Assembly: GCA_028866785.1 (NCBI GenBank)
Contig: JAGWHN010000001.1
Coordinates: 57,008 to 74,538 of the forward strand
DNA length: 17,531 nucleotides
From: Microcaldota archaeon
GTDB taxonomy: Archaea; Micrarchaeota; Micrarchaeia; Micrarchaeales; CABMGC01
Direction of reading: 5' to 3'
Under the pieces are notes generated by a model. That model was not told the DNA's origin, did no database searches, and saw nothing but the letters and a program-made list of their open reading frames with translations. How positions within the stretch are numbered: position 1 is the stretch's first letter; every line of letters starts with the position of its first letter. Position numbers and translations under genes: made by a program. This document shows positions 6,901 through 13,756 of the stretch, in pieces.

Positions 6901-8055
6901 ATGGCTGATTTCTTCTCGGTTGCAATCGCGCTCCTCTTCCTTCTTGCTGGGAGCATACTTGCGATCCGATTCAGGGTTCCCGCGATAGTGACCTTCCTCA
7001 TGCTCGGGGTGCTTGTGGGGGCCCTTGGGATCATTGCCCAAAGCGAGGTGACCACCTTTGTGGCGGAGCTTGGAAGCATCCTGCTGCTTTTCGTGATCGG
7101 GACCGAGTTCTCGATATACAGGATCATAAAGTCCGGCATGAAGGCATCATCCCTGATTGCGATACTCGAGATAGGGATTGCGCTCGGGATACTCTTCTTT
7201 GTCTTCTCGCACTGGTTTGACGTGACCACCTCTCTTGTGCTTGCGCTCGCATTCTCGATAACGAGCACGGGGGTCTCGGTCAAGCTGCTCCAGGAGCTTG
7301 GGCTCAAGAGGAAGTTCGACCTAAGGCTGATCGCGGGAATAAGCATAATCGAGGACGTAATAGCCGTGCTCGCATTCACATTCATAAGCGCTCTTGCGAT
7401 CTTCAAGACCAGCACATTCAGCGCGGTGGCAATCTCCTTTATCGGGGGGCTTGTGATCTTCGTATTCTCATATCTGTTCTTCCACTACTTCGTGGACAGG
7501 CTGCTTGATAGGTTCCACATCAAGGAGGAGGACCTTCTTGTGCTTGCGCTTGGTCTACTGCTCCTGCTTGTCTCTATTGCTACCTCACTCGGGCTCTCGG
7601 CAGCATTCGGGGCGTACGTCGCGGGAAGCATAGTCAACGACTGGAAGGAGAAGGGGATGATGGTGGAGAAGAACCTGAGGAACTTCTCCTATGTGTTCAT
7701 CTCGTTCTTCTTCTTTGCAATCGGACTTCAGGTAAACCTCTCACTGATTGACTTTCGGCTCGTGCTCGCACTAATACCCCTTGTGCTTCTGACAAAGTTT
7801 GTGAGCGTCTTTGCAAGCAGCTTTGCGACAATAAAGTCGCATAGGCTTGCTGCGTTCACCTCATTTGGAATGTTGCCGGTGGGAGAGCTCTCGCTTGTTA
7901 TAATCAGTACCGCAGTCGCATCAGGGCTTTTGGCGCCGAGCTTCCTTGGAGTGACCTCCTTTATCGTGTTCACATCGATAATACTCTCGTTTGTATTGAT
8001 GAAGAATGCGGAGAGGATTATCCTCTTTGCAGGAAAAAGGCTGGGGCTGAAATAA
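6901..8055 (+). CDS. Kef/CPA2-type cation:proton antiporter (membrane domain only)
   Basis: A 384-residue integral membrane protein of the monovalent cation:proton antiporter-2 family, exchanging K+ or Na+ for H+ across the cytoplasmic membrane. Family traits: about a dozen hydrophobic segments, LLLFVIGTEFSI in an early helix, the ALAFSITSTGVSVKLLQELG segment, GISIIEDVIAVLAF with the paired acidic residues expected in the ion-binding core, and SAAFGAYVAGSIV. The C-terminal TrkA-N/RCK domain of KefB/KefC is absent, so nucleotide gating is not expected. The frame is open from 6859, but ATG 6901 is chosen because the TATA-like box at 6867-6874 would lie inside a longer version. It converges on the next gene with one base between stops. 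Confidence 0.92.
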   Translation: MADFFSVAIALLFLLAGSILAIRFRVPAIVTFLMLGVLVGALGIIAQSEVTTFVAELGSILLLFVIGTEFSIYRIIKSGMKASSLIAILEIGIALGILFFVFSHWFDVTTSLVLALAFSITSTGVSVKLLQELGLKRKFDLRLIAGISIIEDVIAVLAFTFISALAIFKTSTFSAVAISFIGGLVIFVFSYLFFHYFVDRLLDRFHIKEEDLLVLALGLLLLLVSIATSLGLSAAFGAYVAGSIVNDWKEKGMMVEKNLRNFSYVFISFFFFAIGLQVNLSLIDFRLVLALIPLVLLTKFVSVFASSFATIKSHRLAAFTSFGMLPVGELSLVIISTAVASGLLAPSFLGVTSFIVFTSIILSFVLMKNAERIILFAGKRLGLK

Positions 8056-8056
8056 G

Positions 8057-8503
8057 TTACTTTTTGCCTTTCCTGATGATTTCAAGGAGTGGGCCTATGT
8101 TGCCAAGCTTTACTACATTCTTCTCAAATTCACGGCTCATGTGGTAAGTATAGTCTTCGATTGTGGGAGGGCGATGGATGTTTCCATAGTTCCTTTTCGT
8201 CAAGTCTCCAAGATGCACTGCAAACCCGTTCGGATGGGCGGTAATCCTAGTTATCTTAACGCAGGCATCATCACTCTTGTCCTCAAGACTTACATTTGTA
8301 TTAAGATACACATCATCGCCATGCGTTGCAATAAGCCCGTAGGCGCTTATGTATCCCGAACTGCCCACTTTCATGTTCCTAATCTCCGCGTAGCTATCAA
8401 CAGCCTCGATAAAGAGCTTTGGGTCAAGTCCCTTAATCTTAAGGTGCAAGTCCCTCCTTAAATTCTTTATTTTTTCCTGCGACTTCTTTTTGGCGACTAC
8501 CAT
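8057..8503 (-). CDS. hypothetical protein, 148 residues
   Basis: A soluble protein with a Lys-rich N terminus (MVVAKKKSQEKIKNLRRDLHLKIKG), a segment alternating strand-like stretches (YISAYGLIATHGDDVYLNTNVSL; VKITRITAHPNGFAVHLGDL), a motif RNYGNIHRPPTIEDYTYHM and a basic C terminus. No family was recognised; there is no signal peptide or membrane helix. A TATA-like box (ATATTTAAATGG on the minus strand, about 8532-8543) and a purine-rich GCAGGAGAG lie upstream of the ATG, so the gene is probably real. It is divergent from nothing nearby and convergent with the antiporter. Confidence 0.65.
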   Translation of the reverse strand: MVVAKKKSQEKIKNLRRDLHLKIKGLDPKLFIEAVDSYAEIRNMKVGSSGYISAYGLIATHGDDVYLNTNVSLEDKSDDACVKITRITAHPNGFAVHLGDLTKRNYGNIHRPPTIEDYTYHMSREFEKNVVKLGNIGPLLEIIRKGKK

Positions 8504-8575
8504 TCATCTCTGCTCTAATGCTCTCCTGCCCCATTTAAATATCATGACCATTATTTTGTTTTTGGGCCAAAGGGA

Positions 8576-8602
8576 CCCGGCCACCAAAAGAAAATGGCCA
8601 GG
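8576..8602 (-). terminator. hairpin downstream of the HD-domain gene
   Basis: On the minus strand CCTGGCCA pairs with TGGCCGGG over 8 bp, including one G-U, around an 11-base pyrimidine-rich loop. It starts 10 bases after the HD gene stop. The G-U pair exists only in the minus-strand RNA (it would be a C-A mismatch on the plus strand), which fits a 3' end structure of that transcript. It could be a terminator or a stabilising 3' hairpin. Confidence 0.45.
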
Positions 8603-8611
8603 CATTTGCGC

Positions 8612-9367
8612 CTACTCTCTCTTTCGCATTACCTCTATCACCTCGCTCACGGTCTCTAGGTTCTTCTTCTTGACCTCGCTTCTCATCAGGGATGCGGCCT
8701 TAGTGAAGTACCTGTGCGACTTGAGGAACTTCTGCTGGAACTCAAGCCATACAAGGTCCGGCATTATCTTCTTGTCGAAAATCGCAAGCTCCAGCCTGAC
8801 CAGGTGCCCCTTGAAGAAGAAGTCCGGCCTACCAAGGTTGTCGAGGTCGCAGTCGCAGATTATCTTTCCAAGGTGACTGCGAGGCTGCTGAGGCATCGTG
8901 GTGTCCATTATCACCTCGCCCATTATCTTTAGCTCCTCCTCCGTATAGTCGAACCTTTTGCCTATCGCCTCCGCGATCTTGGCGCCGTAGGGTTCGTTTG
9001 CCTTGTACTGCCTGATGAACCCAAGGTCGTGGAAGACGGCAGCTGCCGCAAGAAGCTCTTTCTTCTCCTGGCTTAGCCTCTCCATCTCGCCGTACATCAC
9101 CGCGCACATGTAGACATCCATAGTGTGGAAGATGTTGTGGTATAGCAGCTGGTCAGCCCAGCTGGAGGTAAGATATAGGTTCACGACTCTGTTCTTCACG
9201 TCCCAGAGCCGCCAGTCAGAAAATAGGGCCTGTATCCTTGGAAACTTCTCCTGAGGCACATAACCGATTGGAGAGTCTCCCCGGGCTGCTTCCTGGAGCA
9301 GCCTCTTTATGTGCTCGCCTGGCTGCAAAACTTCAGCAACAGAGCCAGCAACTTCGCTTTTCTTCAT
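8612..9367 (-). CDS. HD-domain metal-dependent phosphohydrolase
   Basis: A 251-residue cytosolic protein with an HD/PDEase-type domain. Metal ligands visible in order: YHNIFHTMDV (His77, His81), VFHDLGF (His113-Asp114) and CDCDLDNLG (Asp172/Asp174). The spacing and the YHN..H...V form are typical of HD proteins acting on nucleotides or other phosphate esters. The N-terminal 60 residues (AEVLQPGEHIKRLLQEAARG...) are helical and not recognised. The substrate is unknown. The gene stands alone, with a TATA-like box (TTTATAAAC on the minus strand, near 9418-9426) some 55 bases upstream of the ATG, so a short leader is expected. Confidence 0.88.
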   Translation of the reverse strand: MKKSEVAGSVAEVLQPGEHIKRLLQEAARGDSPIGYVPQEKFPRIQALFSDWRLWDVKNRVVNLYLTSSWADQLLYHNIFHTMDVYMCAVMYGEMERLSQEKKELLAAAAVFHDLGFIRQYKANEPYGAKIAEAIGKRFDYTEEELKIMGEVIMDTTMPQQPRSHLGKIICDCDLDNLGRPDFFFKGHLVRLELAIFDKKIMPDLVWLEFQQKFLKSHRYFTKAASLMRSEVKKKNLETVSEVIEVMRKRE

Positions 9368-9635
9368 TCCGTTTTGATTCCATCTCTTTCACCAACAACC
9401 TTCCTGAGCCGTGGAGGGTTTATAAAAACTCAGTACAGGTTTGTTTCCTGCAAAAAGTTGTAGAAAATGCTTAAATATCGGAAAAAGGAAATAAATTTTA
9501 ATAGACTTTGATTGCTTATGGCCCATGTGAGCGGCGATTTTACTTGCGCACCTCTCGCGGCACAACCTTCTTCTGAATTTTTGGGCGGAGCTTAAAATTG
9601 TGGAAATCCAAGGCAAAAAAAGTTTAGATTTTCTA

Positions 9636-9652
9636 TTTTCTTGATAAGAAAA
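9636..9652. repeat. perfect palindrome upstream of the membrane HTH gene
   Basis: TTTTCTT-GAT-AAGAAAA is a perfect 7-base inverted repeat around 3 bases. It ends 30 bases before the TATA-like box of the gene at 9717. It could be the operator of that winged-helix protein (autoregulation) or a rise-in-transcription element. Confidence 0.5.
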
Positions 9653-9663
9653 CCGAAATGAAA

Positions 9664-9676
9664 CCGAAACGTTCGG
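9664..9676. repeat. second palindrome next to the promoter
   Basis: CCGAA-ACG-TTCGG is a perfect 5-base inverted repeat around 3 bases, ending 5 bases before the TATA-like box, where it would overlap the BRE/TFB contact zone. CCGAAA also occurs at 9653-9658, giving a short direct repeat. Confidence 0.45.
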
Positions 9677-9681
9677 GAAGC

Positions 9682-9690
9682 TATTTAATA
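9682..9690 (+). promoter_or_regulatory. TATA-like promoter of the membrane HTH gene
   Basis: TATTTAATA is centred 31 bases before the ATG at 9717, consistent with a leaderless or very short-leader transcript. Confidence 0.6.
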
Positions 9691-9716
9691 TTCACCATAC
9701 ATTCATTATTGGTAAG

Positions 9717-11381
9717 ATGGGGAGGACTGGAGATTCAAAAAATTCCATTTTAAGGAGCATCTCTAAAGGGGACAAGACATTGAGCGATATTTGCAATGAG
9801 CTTGGGCTCGCCCCAGCAACTGTCAGCCAGCACCTAAAGGAACTGGAGTCAGACGGCATGATAGAAAGAGTCGAGAATTCACACATACGAAAATGGAAGT
9901 ACTACAGGATTTCTGGGGAAGTTGCAAATAATAATTATGGTGAAAATATGAATGACAATAGGAGAAGGCTTTTGTACTACGGCGGGACTGCGGTCGGAAT
10001 TGTGATAATTGCATATGTTTTGCTATCGCTCACCCAGTTTTCTTCGGGCGGAATTGGAGCTCAGCAATATGTGCCGATAAGGCTCACAGATCCTCCCCAT
10101 GTTCCGATTGGGACCCAGGCACTTGAGATAAACTACTCGTCGATAAAGGTGCACGTATCAGGAGCTGGAAATACTTCGGGATGGATAGCCTCGAACAGCA
10201 GCGGCAGCATAAACTTAATGACGCTGCTTAACGTAAGCCAGACAATCGGAAGCGTTGGAGTACCAAAGAACTCCACCCTAGACATGATCAGGTTCACGAT
10301 AAGCACCGCAACAATAACAATAAACAACACGGTCTACTCAGTAACTGTGCCGAGCGCAAATGTGACAGCAAGGCTTGATGGCAACTCAAGAATAGGCAGT
10401 TCATCAGGCGTGCTCCTTGATCTTTCGCCTACTGTTGCTACAATATTCACGGACAATGCGACCATCTTTGTGATGGTTCCGTCACTTAAGGCGGTTGTCG
10501 TACCGGGGGCAAATGCAACAACAAGGATAGGGCATAGGGAGAGCTTGAGCCAAAATGAAAGCGGCGCTCTTGAGTCAAACGGCCAAAGTATCGTGATAAC
10601 GAATGTAACCCTAACAAAGACGGGAAATTCCACAACATTAATGGTAAGCGTCAAGAACACGGGGAACAGGAGCGTTGAGATAAAACACGTCCTCCTCTAT
10701 GGAAATGAGACAGCGATAATAAGTGCACCTGGAATTGTGGCTCAAAACGGCACAAACGGCAGGGAGACGAGGGCGGTTGAGAAGAATGATAGGCCATCCT
10801 TCTCGGGTAGCGGGGTTTCTGCAGCATCACTTGAAGGGTCTGGAAACTCAAGCGGAGACTCAACCATTGGAGTTGCAGCATCCGCGAATGCCACTGAGGT
10901 AGGTGGATTGAATAAGGGAAACCATAGCGAAGGGGTAAATGCGGGCGCGGATGCAAATGTATCTGGCGAAAATGCCTCCACAGGGGATAACGCCAGTGCC
11001 GGCATTGAACAAAACTCCTCGAATGGGAAGAATGAGTCAGAAAATAGAACTGCAAGGAACGTCTCAAGGGAAAGGGAGATTGAGGGAGTCAATGCGATGA
11101 ATATAACGAGCGTTGTAAGGACAATTGTCCAACTTAGGAACATAAACTTCCTTGTGGGAGGAAACAGCACCCTGGTGCTTCCATTCTCTGAGGGCCAGTT
11201 TGAGGCCAATGGGTTTGAGCTTGCCGCAAACACAAGCGCAACGTTCTCGTTCTCCGGAAACATAGTGCTTGGCAATGGAAACATCGAGGTGTCCCCGATT
11301 GCCGGGCAAAGTTACAGTGTAGTGGTTTCTGGAGAGGAAGGAGCATCAGCAAATGCGACCATAGTTGCAACAGGAAACTGA
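9717..11381 (+). CDS. membrane-anchored winged-helix regulator with DUF4382-like, sequon-rich extracytoplasmic region
   Basis: A 554-residue protein. Residues 8-67 form an ArsR/MarR-type winged helix (LSDICNELGLAPATVSQHLKELESDGMIERV, wing IRKWKYYRIS). A basic stop (NRRR) is followed by one TM helix at about 85-107, placing the HTH inside and the rest outside the cell. Residues 116-265 look like DUF4382 (YVPIRLTDPPHVPIG opening, then a strand-rich domain). A second beta domain runs from about 290 to 345 (VSVKNTGNRSVEIKHVLL) and seems to continue at 465-550. Between them lies a low-complexity Asn/Ser/Gly/Ala segment (355-455). By eye about 29 N-x-S/T sequons occur, all after the TM helix, pointing to heavy N-glycosylation. 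It is probably a one-component surface sensor; ligand and targets are unknown. The gene stands alone, with palindromes in front. Confidence 0.85.
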   Translation: MGRTGDSKNSILRSISKGDKTLSDICNELGLAPATVSQHLKELESDGMIERVENSHIRKWKYYRISGEVANNNYGENMNDNRRRLLYYGGTAVGIVIIAYVLLSLTQFSSGGIGAQQYVPIRLTDPPHVPIGTQALEINYSSIKVHVSGAGNTSGWIASNSSGSINLMTLLNVSQTIGSVGVPKNSTLDMIRFTISTATITINNTVYSVTVPSANVTARLDGNSRIGSSSGVLLDLSPTVATIFTDNATIFVMVPSLKAVVVPGANATTRIGHRESLSQNESGALESNGQSIVITNVTLTKTGNSTTLMVSVKNTGNRSVEIKHVLLYGNETAIISAPGIVAQNGTNGRETRAVEKNDRPSFSGSGVSAASLEGSGNSSGDSTIGVAASANATEVGGLNKGNHSEGVNAGADANVSGENASTGDNASAGIEQNSSNGKNESENRTARNVSREREIEGVNAMNITSVVRTIVQLRNINFLVGGNSTLVLPFSEGQFEANGFELAANTSATFSFSGNIVLGNGNIEVSPIAGQSYSVVVSGEEGASANATIVATGN

Positions 11382-11399
11382 AGAAGGTGCCATATATCG

Positions 11400-11771
11400 C
11401 TAGACCAAAAAGAAGCTGCGCTTTTCTAATTTTACGAGCAGCTTCTTTAGGTCCGTCTCATCAAGGCCCTGCCCTGCAACCGCGTCAATCCTTCCGACCT
11501 GCTCGCCGTCCTTGAACGCGATTACCGTTGGAATATACTCAATCTTAAATTTGTCCCAAAGAGGATTTGCATCCTCGTTCACAAGCGCCTCCGCAAAGTT
11601 TGCATTGAATTTTCGTTCATAGGACTCGAAGGTTGGCTTGAACCTTCTGCAGTATGGACACCAGTCAGCATAGAAAAGCACAATCGCTGCCTCTCCTATG
11701 TCAATTACCGTTTGAATGCTTTTCTCGTTGAGTGCTTCCATTTGCAGACCAGAATTAGTAGGGTATGTCAT
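11400..11771 (-). CDS. thioredoxin-like protein (WCPYC)
   Basis: A 123-residue thioredoxin-fold protein, a cytosolic disulfide oxidoreductase or redox partner. The active site is ADWCPYC (Cys38, Cys41), with Pro-Tyr between the cysteines as in glutaredoxin-like proteins rather than the Gly-Pro of classical thioredoxin. The cis-Pro is Pro81 in YIPTVIAFKDGE, followed by the usual C-terminal strand and helix. An N-terminal extension of about 12 residues precedes the fold. The ATG at 11771-11769 overlaps the stop of the upstream gene by one base (TGATG), so translation is likely coupled; a TTG one codon upstream is the alternative start. It converges on the membrane HTH gene, 18 bases apart. Confidence 0.9.
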   Translation of the reverse strand: MTYPTNSGLQMEALNEKSIQTVIDIGEAAIVLFYADWCPYCRRFKPTFESYERKFNANFAEALVNEDANPLWDKFKIEYIPTVIAFKDGEQVGRIDAVAGQGLDETDLKKLLVKLEKRSFFLV

Positions 11772-12622
11772 CAATCATTATATGTAATTTTCCCCCAGCC
11801 CTGCTCCTGCGTCTTTGAATAGACAGGGAGGTTTTCCTTTATTTCCCTTAGATGCCTTCTTATTTCAGGCACCACCTGCGCGGCAACTCCCGGCTTTGAA
11901 ATTGTGCGAAGGTCTGCATCGTATAGCTCAATCGGATTTGAAATCGGATTATTTTCAGTCATAAGCTCCGACATTTCTGTAATTGCCTGCTCTGCAATCA
12001 CCCTTTCTTCGGCAGAGCAGTTGAAGATATCCACTACGAAAGAGAGTGTCTTCATCGTCTTGTACTCGTAGGTGGCGACGACCCTAGATCTTAGGGCCTC
12101 GACGCTCTCTATGATGAAATTTTCAAGTGAGTCTTTCGGGCCAGGTGAAAGTATGATAGGTAAGGCCCAAAAAATGTTTGCTTCCTGAAGCGCGATTTCA
12201 AAGAGGCTGCAAAAGTAGTTATTAAGGTGCTCAGGATCAAACTTTCCTTTTGCAGGGGCGAGAATCCCGGATAGGAGAAGCGCATCTCCCATCTGCTTGT
12301 CAAGCCTGTAATTCATCGGGCTATACGGATAAAGGTCATTTGCCTCATAGACCGCCCTATTTCTGGGATGAATAACTGTGTCCCTTTTTCTTATCCTCAG
12401 CTCTTCAAGCGTGTTTGCAAGGACGTCGAAGCCGGAATTTTCATACCACATGAAGGGTAGTCCCTTGCTTAAATTGAAGTTCGGTGCGATTATCTGCGAC
12501 CAGACCGCCTCTCCCGCATTGAGTATCGTCTTCTCTTTCTGCGGCGCGCCAATCTCCTTTTGCCGATAGACCGACATCAGGGAGGAATCGAGCGTCTGCT
12601 TGTTTGCAACGTAGAAGTTCAT
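11771..12622 (-). CDS. unknown 283-residue protein coupled to the thioredoxin
   Basis: A soluble protein with no recognised family, no signal peptide and no membrane helix. Segments with many aromatic residues stand out (LPFMWYENSGFDVL, DLYPYSPMNYRLD, FEIALQEANIFWALP), followed by a helical C-terminal half (SLENFIIESVEALRSRVVATYEYKTMKTL, ERVIAEQAITEMSELM). One Cys lies at LNNYFCSLF and another at IFNCSAEER. The start is taken at ATG 12622; a GTG two codons upstream is possible. A strong TATA-like box (CTTATATATTA, 12654-12664) lies upstream, implying a leader of about ten bases. It is the first gene of the two-gene operon; a redox-related role is suggested only by that. Confidence 0.75.
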   Translation of the reverse strand: MNFYVANKQTLDSSLMSVYRQKEIGAPQKEKTILNAGEAVWSQIIAPNFNLSKGLPFMWYENSGFDVLANTLEELRIRKRDTVIHPRNRAVYEANDLYPYSPMNYRLDKQMGDALLLSGILAPAKGKFDPEHLNNYFCSLFEIALQEANIFWALPIILSPGPKDSLENFIIESVEALRSRVVATYEYKTMKTLSFVVDIFNCSAEERVIAEQAITEMSELMTENNPISNPIELYDADLRTISKPGVAAQVVPEIRRHLREIKENLPVYSKTQEQGWGKITYND

Positions 12623-12653
12623 CCACACACTTTTTATGAGTCTCGTTGGGGGG

Positions 12654-12664
12654 TAATATATAAG
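12654..12664 (-). promoter_or_regulatory. TATA-like promoter of the unknown gene-thioredoxin operon
   Basis: On the minus strand CTTATATATTA is centred about 37 bases before ATG 12622. It lies in the 74-base space after the eL24 stop (12697), so this operon has its own promoter. Confidence 0.6.
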
Positions 12665-12696
12665 TGACCCTTGCTTTGTTTAAAATAGAATCAGGC

Positions 12697-12897
12697 TTAC
12701 TTTGCGGCCTTTGCCTTGGCTACTTTCATAGCCTTCTTTCCCCTCTCCCTTATCTCCTTCTGGTTTGGCTTCTTCTTGTAGAGGACGTCGTACTTGTAGC
12801 ATCTCTTCGAGCAGAAATAGCGGATTGCGCCCATCTTCTTGACGAACATCATTCCGGTTCCCTTCTCGATTTCCTTTGAGCAGTGTGAGCAGTTCAT
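12697..12897 (-). CDS. rpl24e: ribosomal protein eL24
   Basis: A 66-residue archaeal large-subunit protein eL24. The zinc ribbon is complete: Cys3-x2-Cys6 and Cys29-x3-Cys33, in the typical frame [19 protein letters not shown] then [20 protein letters not shown] short basic Ala/Lys tail follows ([13 protein letters not shown]). It is the last gene of the L7Ae-eS28-eL24 operon, 4 bases after the eS28 stop. AGGTAATA just before the ATG serves as a weak ribosome binding site. The usual archaeal partner gene ndk does not follow. Confidence 0.93.
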   Translation of the reverse strand: MNCSHCSKEIEKGTGMMFVKKMGAIRYFCSKRCYKYDVLYKKKPNQKEIRERGKKAMKVAKAKAAK

Positions 12898-12901
12898 GTT
12901 A

Positions 12902-13198
12902 TTACCTTACCCTGATTTGCTTTGCCTCTCTTGTCGTGTCAGGAAGCCTTACGTAGTCTCCCACCTTGATCCTTCCAGCAATGTTTCTTCTAATGACCCT
13001 TCCCTTGTCCTGTCCTTCCATGATCTTTGCCATTATCTGCCTGACCTCGCCGTAGATTCCCGTCCTGCCTTTGACAACCTCGACAACCTGCGCCAGGAAC
13101 CCGTCAAATGGCTTGTCGGCCTTTTGCTGTCCCTGTATTTGCGCTGCTGGCGCTGATGCTTGTGGCTTTTCAGGTTTTGCTGGCTGGTCTGCTGACAT
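12902..13198 (-). CDS. rps28e: ribosomal protein eS28
   Basis: A 98-residue small-subunit protein. The C-terminal 70 residues are the eS28 OB-fold: [43 protein letters not shown] and the terminal signature [11 protein letters not shown]. The first 28 residues ([20 protein letters not shown]...) are a low-complexity Ala/Pro/Gln/Lys extension not found in typical archaeal eS28 of about 70 residues. The start is supported by GTGAT four bases before the ATG. It lies 16 bases after the L7Ae stop. Confidence 0.94.
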   Translation of the reverse strand: MSADQPAKPEKPQASAPAAQIQGQQKADKPFDGFLAQVVEVVKGRTGIYGEVRQIMAKIMEGQDKGRVIRRNIAGRIKVGDYVRLPDTTREAKQIRVR

Positions 13199-13214
13199 TT
13201 AAATCACTTAAGAA

Positions 13215-13676
13215 TTACTTTGCCTCCTCTGCCTTTGGCTTTGCGGCGTGCTTCTCCTTCTTCTCGGCTGAAGGAGCCTCTGCCTTTGGCGCCTCAGTCT
13301 TTGCTGCAGCAGCAGACTTTCCTGAGATCTTGGAGACGATGTCCTTTATCAAAGGCTCTGCCTCTGGAGTCTTCTCGATTGCAATTGCCGCGCATGGAAC
13401 CTTTAGTCCCGCCGCTGCCCCTAGTGCAACCTTTGTTGGAACATAAACGTAGTGCGCCTTCTTCTGGTCGCAAAGCATAGGGATGTGCATTATAACCTCT
13501 TCAGGCTCAACGTCCTCCGCAAGAACAACAAGTGAGGATAGTCCTCTCTCGACGCTCTTTGTGGCCTCGTTGACCCCCTTTCGAATACCGTGCTTTTGGC
13601 TCGCTATTCTAACAGCTTCTAGTACTTTGTCCGAAACTTCTTTGGACACTTCGAATTTTACATAACTCTTTGCCAT
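13215..13676 (-). CDS. rpl7ae: ribosomal protein L7Ae (K-turn binding)
   Basis: A 153-residue L7Ae, which binds K-turns in 23S rRNA, box C/D and H/ACA guide RNAs and RNase P RNA in archaea. The RNA-binding signature GVNEATKSVERG lies at 34-45, followed by LVVLAEDVEP, HIPMLCDQKKAHYVYV and the hydrophobic ALGAAAGLKVPCAAIAI loop. The core ends near 118. The last 35 residues are an Ala/Lys/Glu/Pro-rich tail, longer than in most archaeal L7Ae. It is first in the operon with eS28 and eL24. The leader carries GAGGTGA four bases before the ATG and a possible K-turn/K-loop that would pair with it, suggesting autoregulation. Confidence 0.95.
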   Translation of the reverse strand: MAKSYVKFEVSKEVSDKVLEAVRIASQKHGIRKGVNEATKSVERGLSSLVVLAEDVEPEEVIMHIPMLCDQKKAHYVYVPTKVALGAAAGLKVPCAAIAIEKTPEAEPLIKDIVSKISGKSAAAAKTEAPKAEAPSAEKKEKHAAKPKAEEAK

Positions 13677-13680
13677 AGTT

Positions 13681-13710
13681 TCACCTCGTAACTTTCAGAC
13701 TCATCGGTGA
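13681..13710 (-). promoter_or_regulatory. candidate K-turn/K-loop masking the L7Ae ribosome binding site
   Basis: In the minus-strand leader TCACC (13710-13706) pairs with GGTGA (13685-13681), which is the Shine-Dalgarno. Directly inside the stem are GA (13705-13704) and GA (13687-13686), positioned to form the tandem sheared G-A/A-G pairs of a K-turn. The remaining 16 bases form a loop, as in a K-loop. Archaeal L7Ae is known from Sulfolobales to bind a K-turn in its own leader; that this element works here is inference. Confidence 0.5.
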
Positions 13711-13738
13711 GATAAGTAGTAATTTTATTTACCTCACA

Positions 13739-13752
13739 AAGTATAAATACTT
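13739..13752 (-). promoter_or_regulatory. promoter of the L7Ae operon
   Basis: AAGTAT-TT-ATACTT on the minus strand is both a TATA-like box and a perfect 6-base inverted repeat. It is centred about 70 bases before the L7Ae ATG, predicting a leader of some 40 bases, long enough to contain the K-loop candidate. It lies just 5 bases inside from the aEF-2 stop codon at 13757. Confidence 0.55.
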
Positions 13753-13756
13753 ATCA

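Larger units (their letters stand above)
9368..9716. other. 349-base intergenic region without a convincing gene
   Basis: The left end holds the promoter of the HD gene (about 9418-9426, minus strand). A plus-strand TATA-like box CTTAAATATC lies near 9470-9479. Between about 9515 and 9600 the sequence is clearly GC-richer than its flanks and contains a small inverted repeat (9544-9565) that pairs better as minus-strand RNA. The right end carries two palindromes and the promoter of the membrane HTH gene. A 75-codon minus-strand frame (9389-9616) has an unlikely composition and no good start signal, and is not called. Confidence 0.6.

Noticed and set aside
6828..7415. 195-codon minus-strand frame within the antiporter gene
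   Set aside because: It is the mirror of a well-supported membrane protein and has the Ser/Ile/Arg bias of an antisense frame.
9389..9616. 75-codon minus-strand frame; the part beginning MGHKQSKSIKI recalls the start of eL39
   Set aside because: After those few residues it turns into Phe/Leu-rich sequence with no eL39 core, so the likeness is by chance.
10651..11309. Several minus-strand frames opposite the low-complexity part of the membrane HTH gene
   Set aside because: They arise from the repetitive Asn/Ser/Gly codons of the plus-strand gene and look like no protein family.
13701..13707. Box C/D guide RNA suggested by CGATGA followed by CTGA in the L7Ae leader
   Set aside because: Only two bases separate the boxes, leaving no guide; the K-loop with the Shine-Dalgarno explains the motif better.
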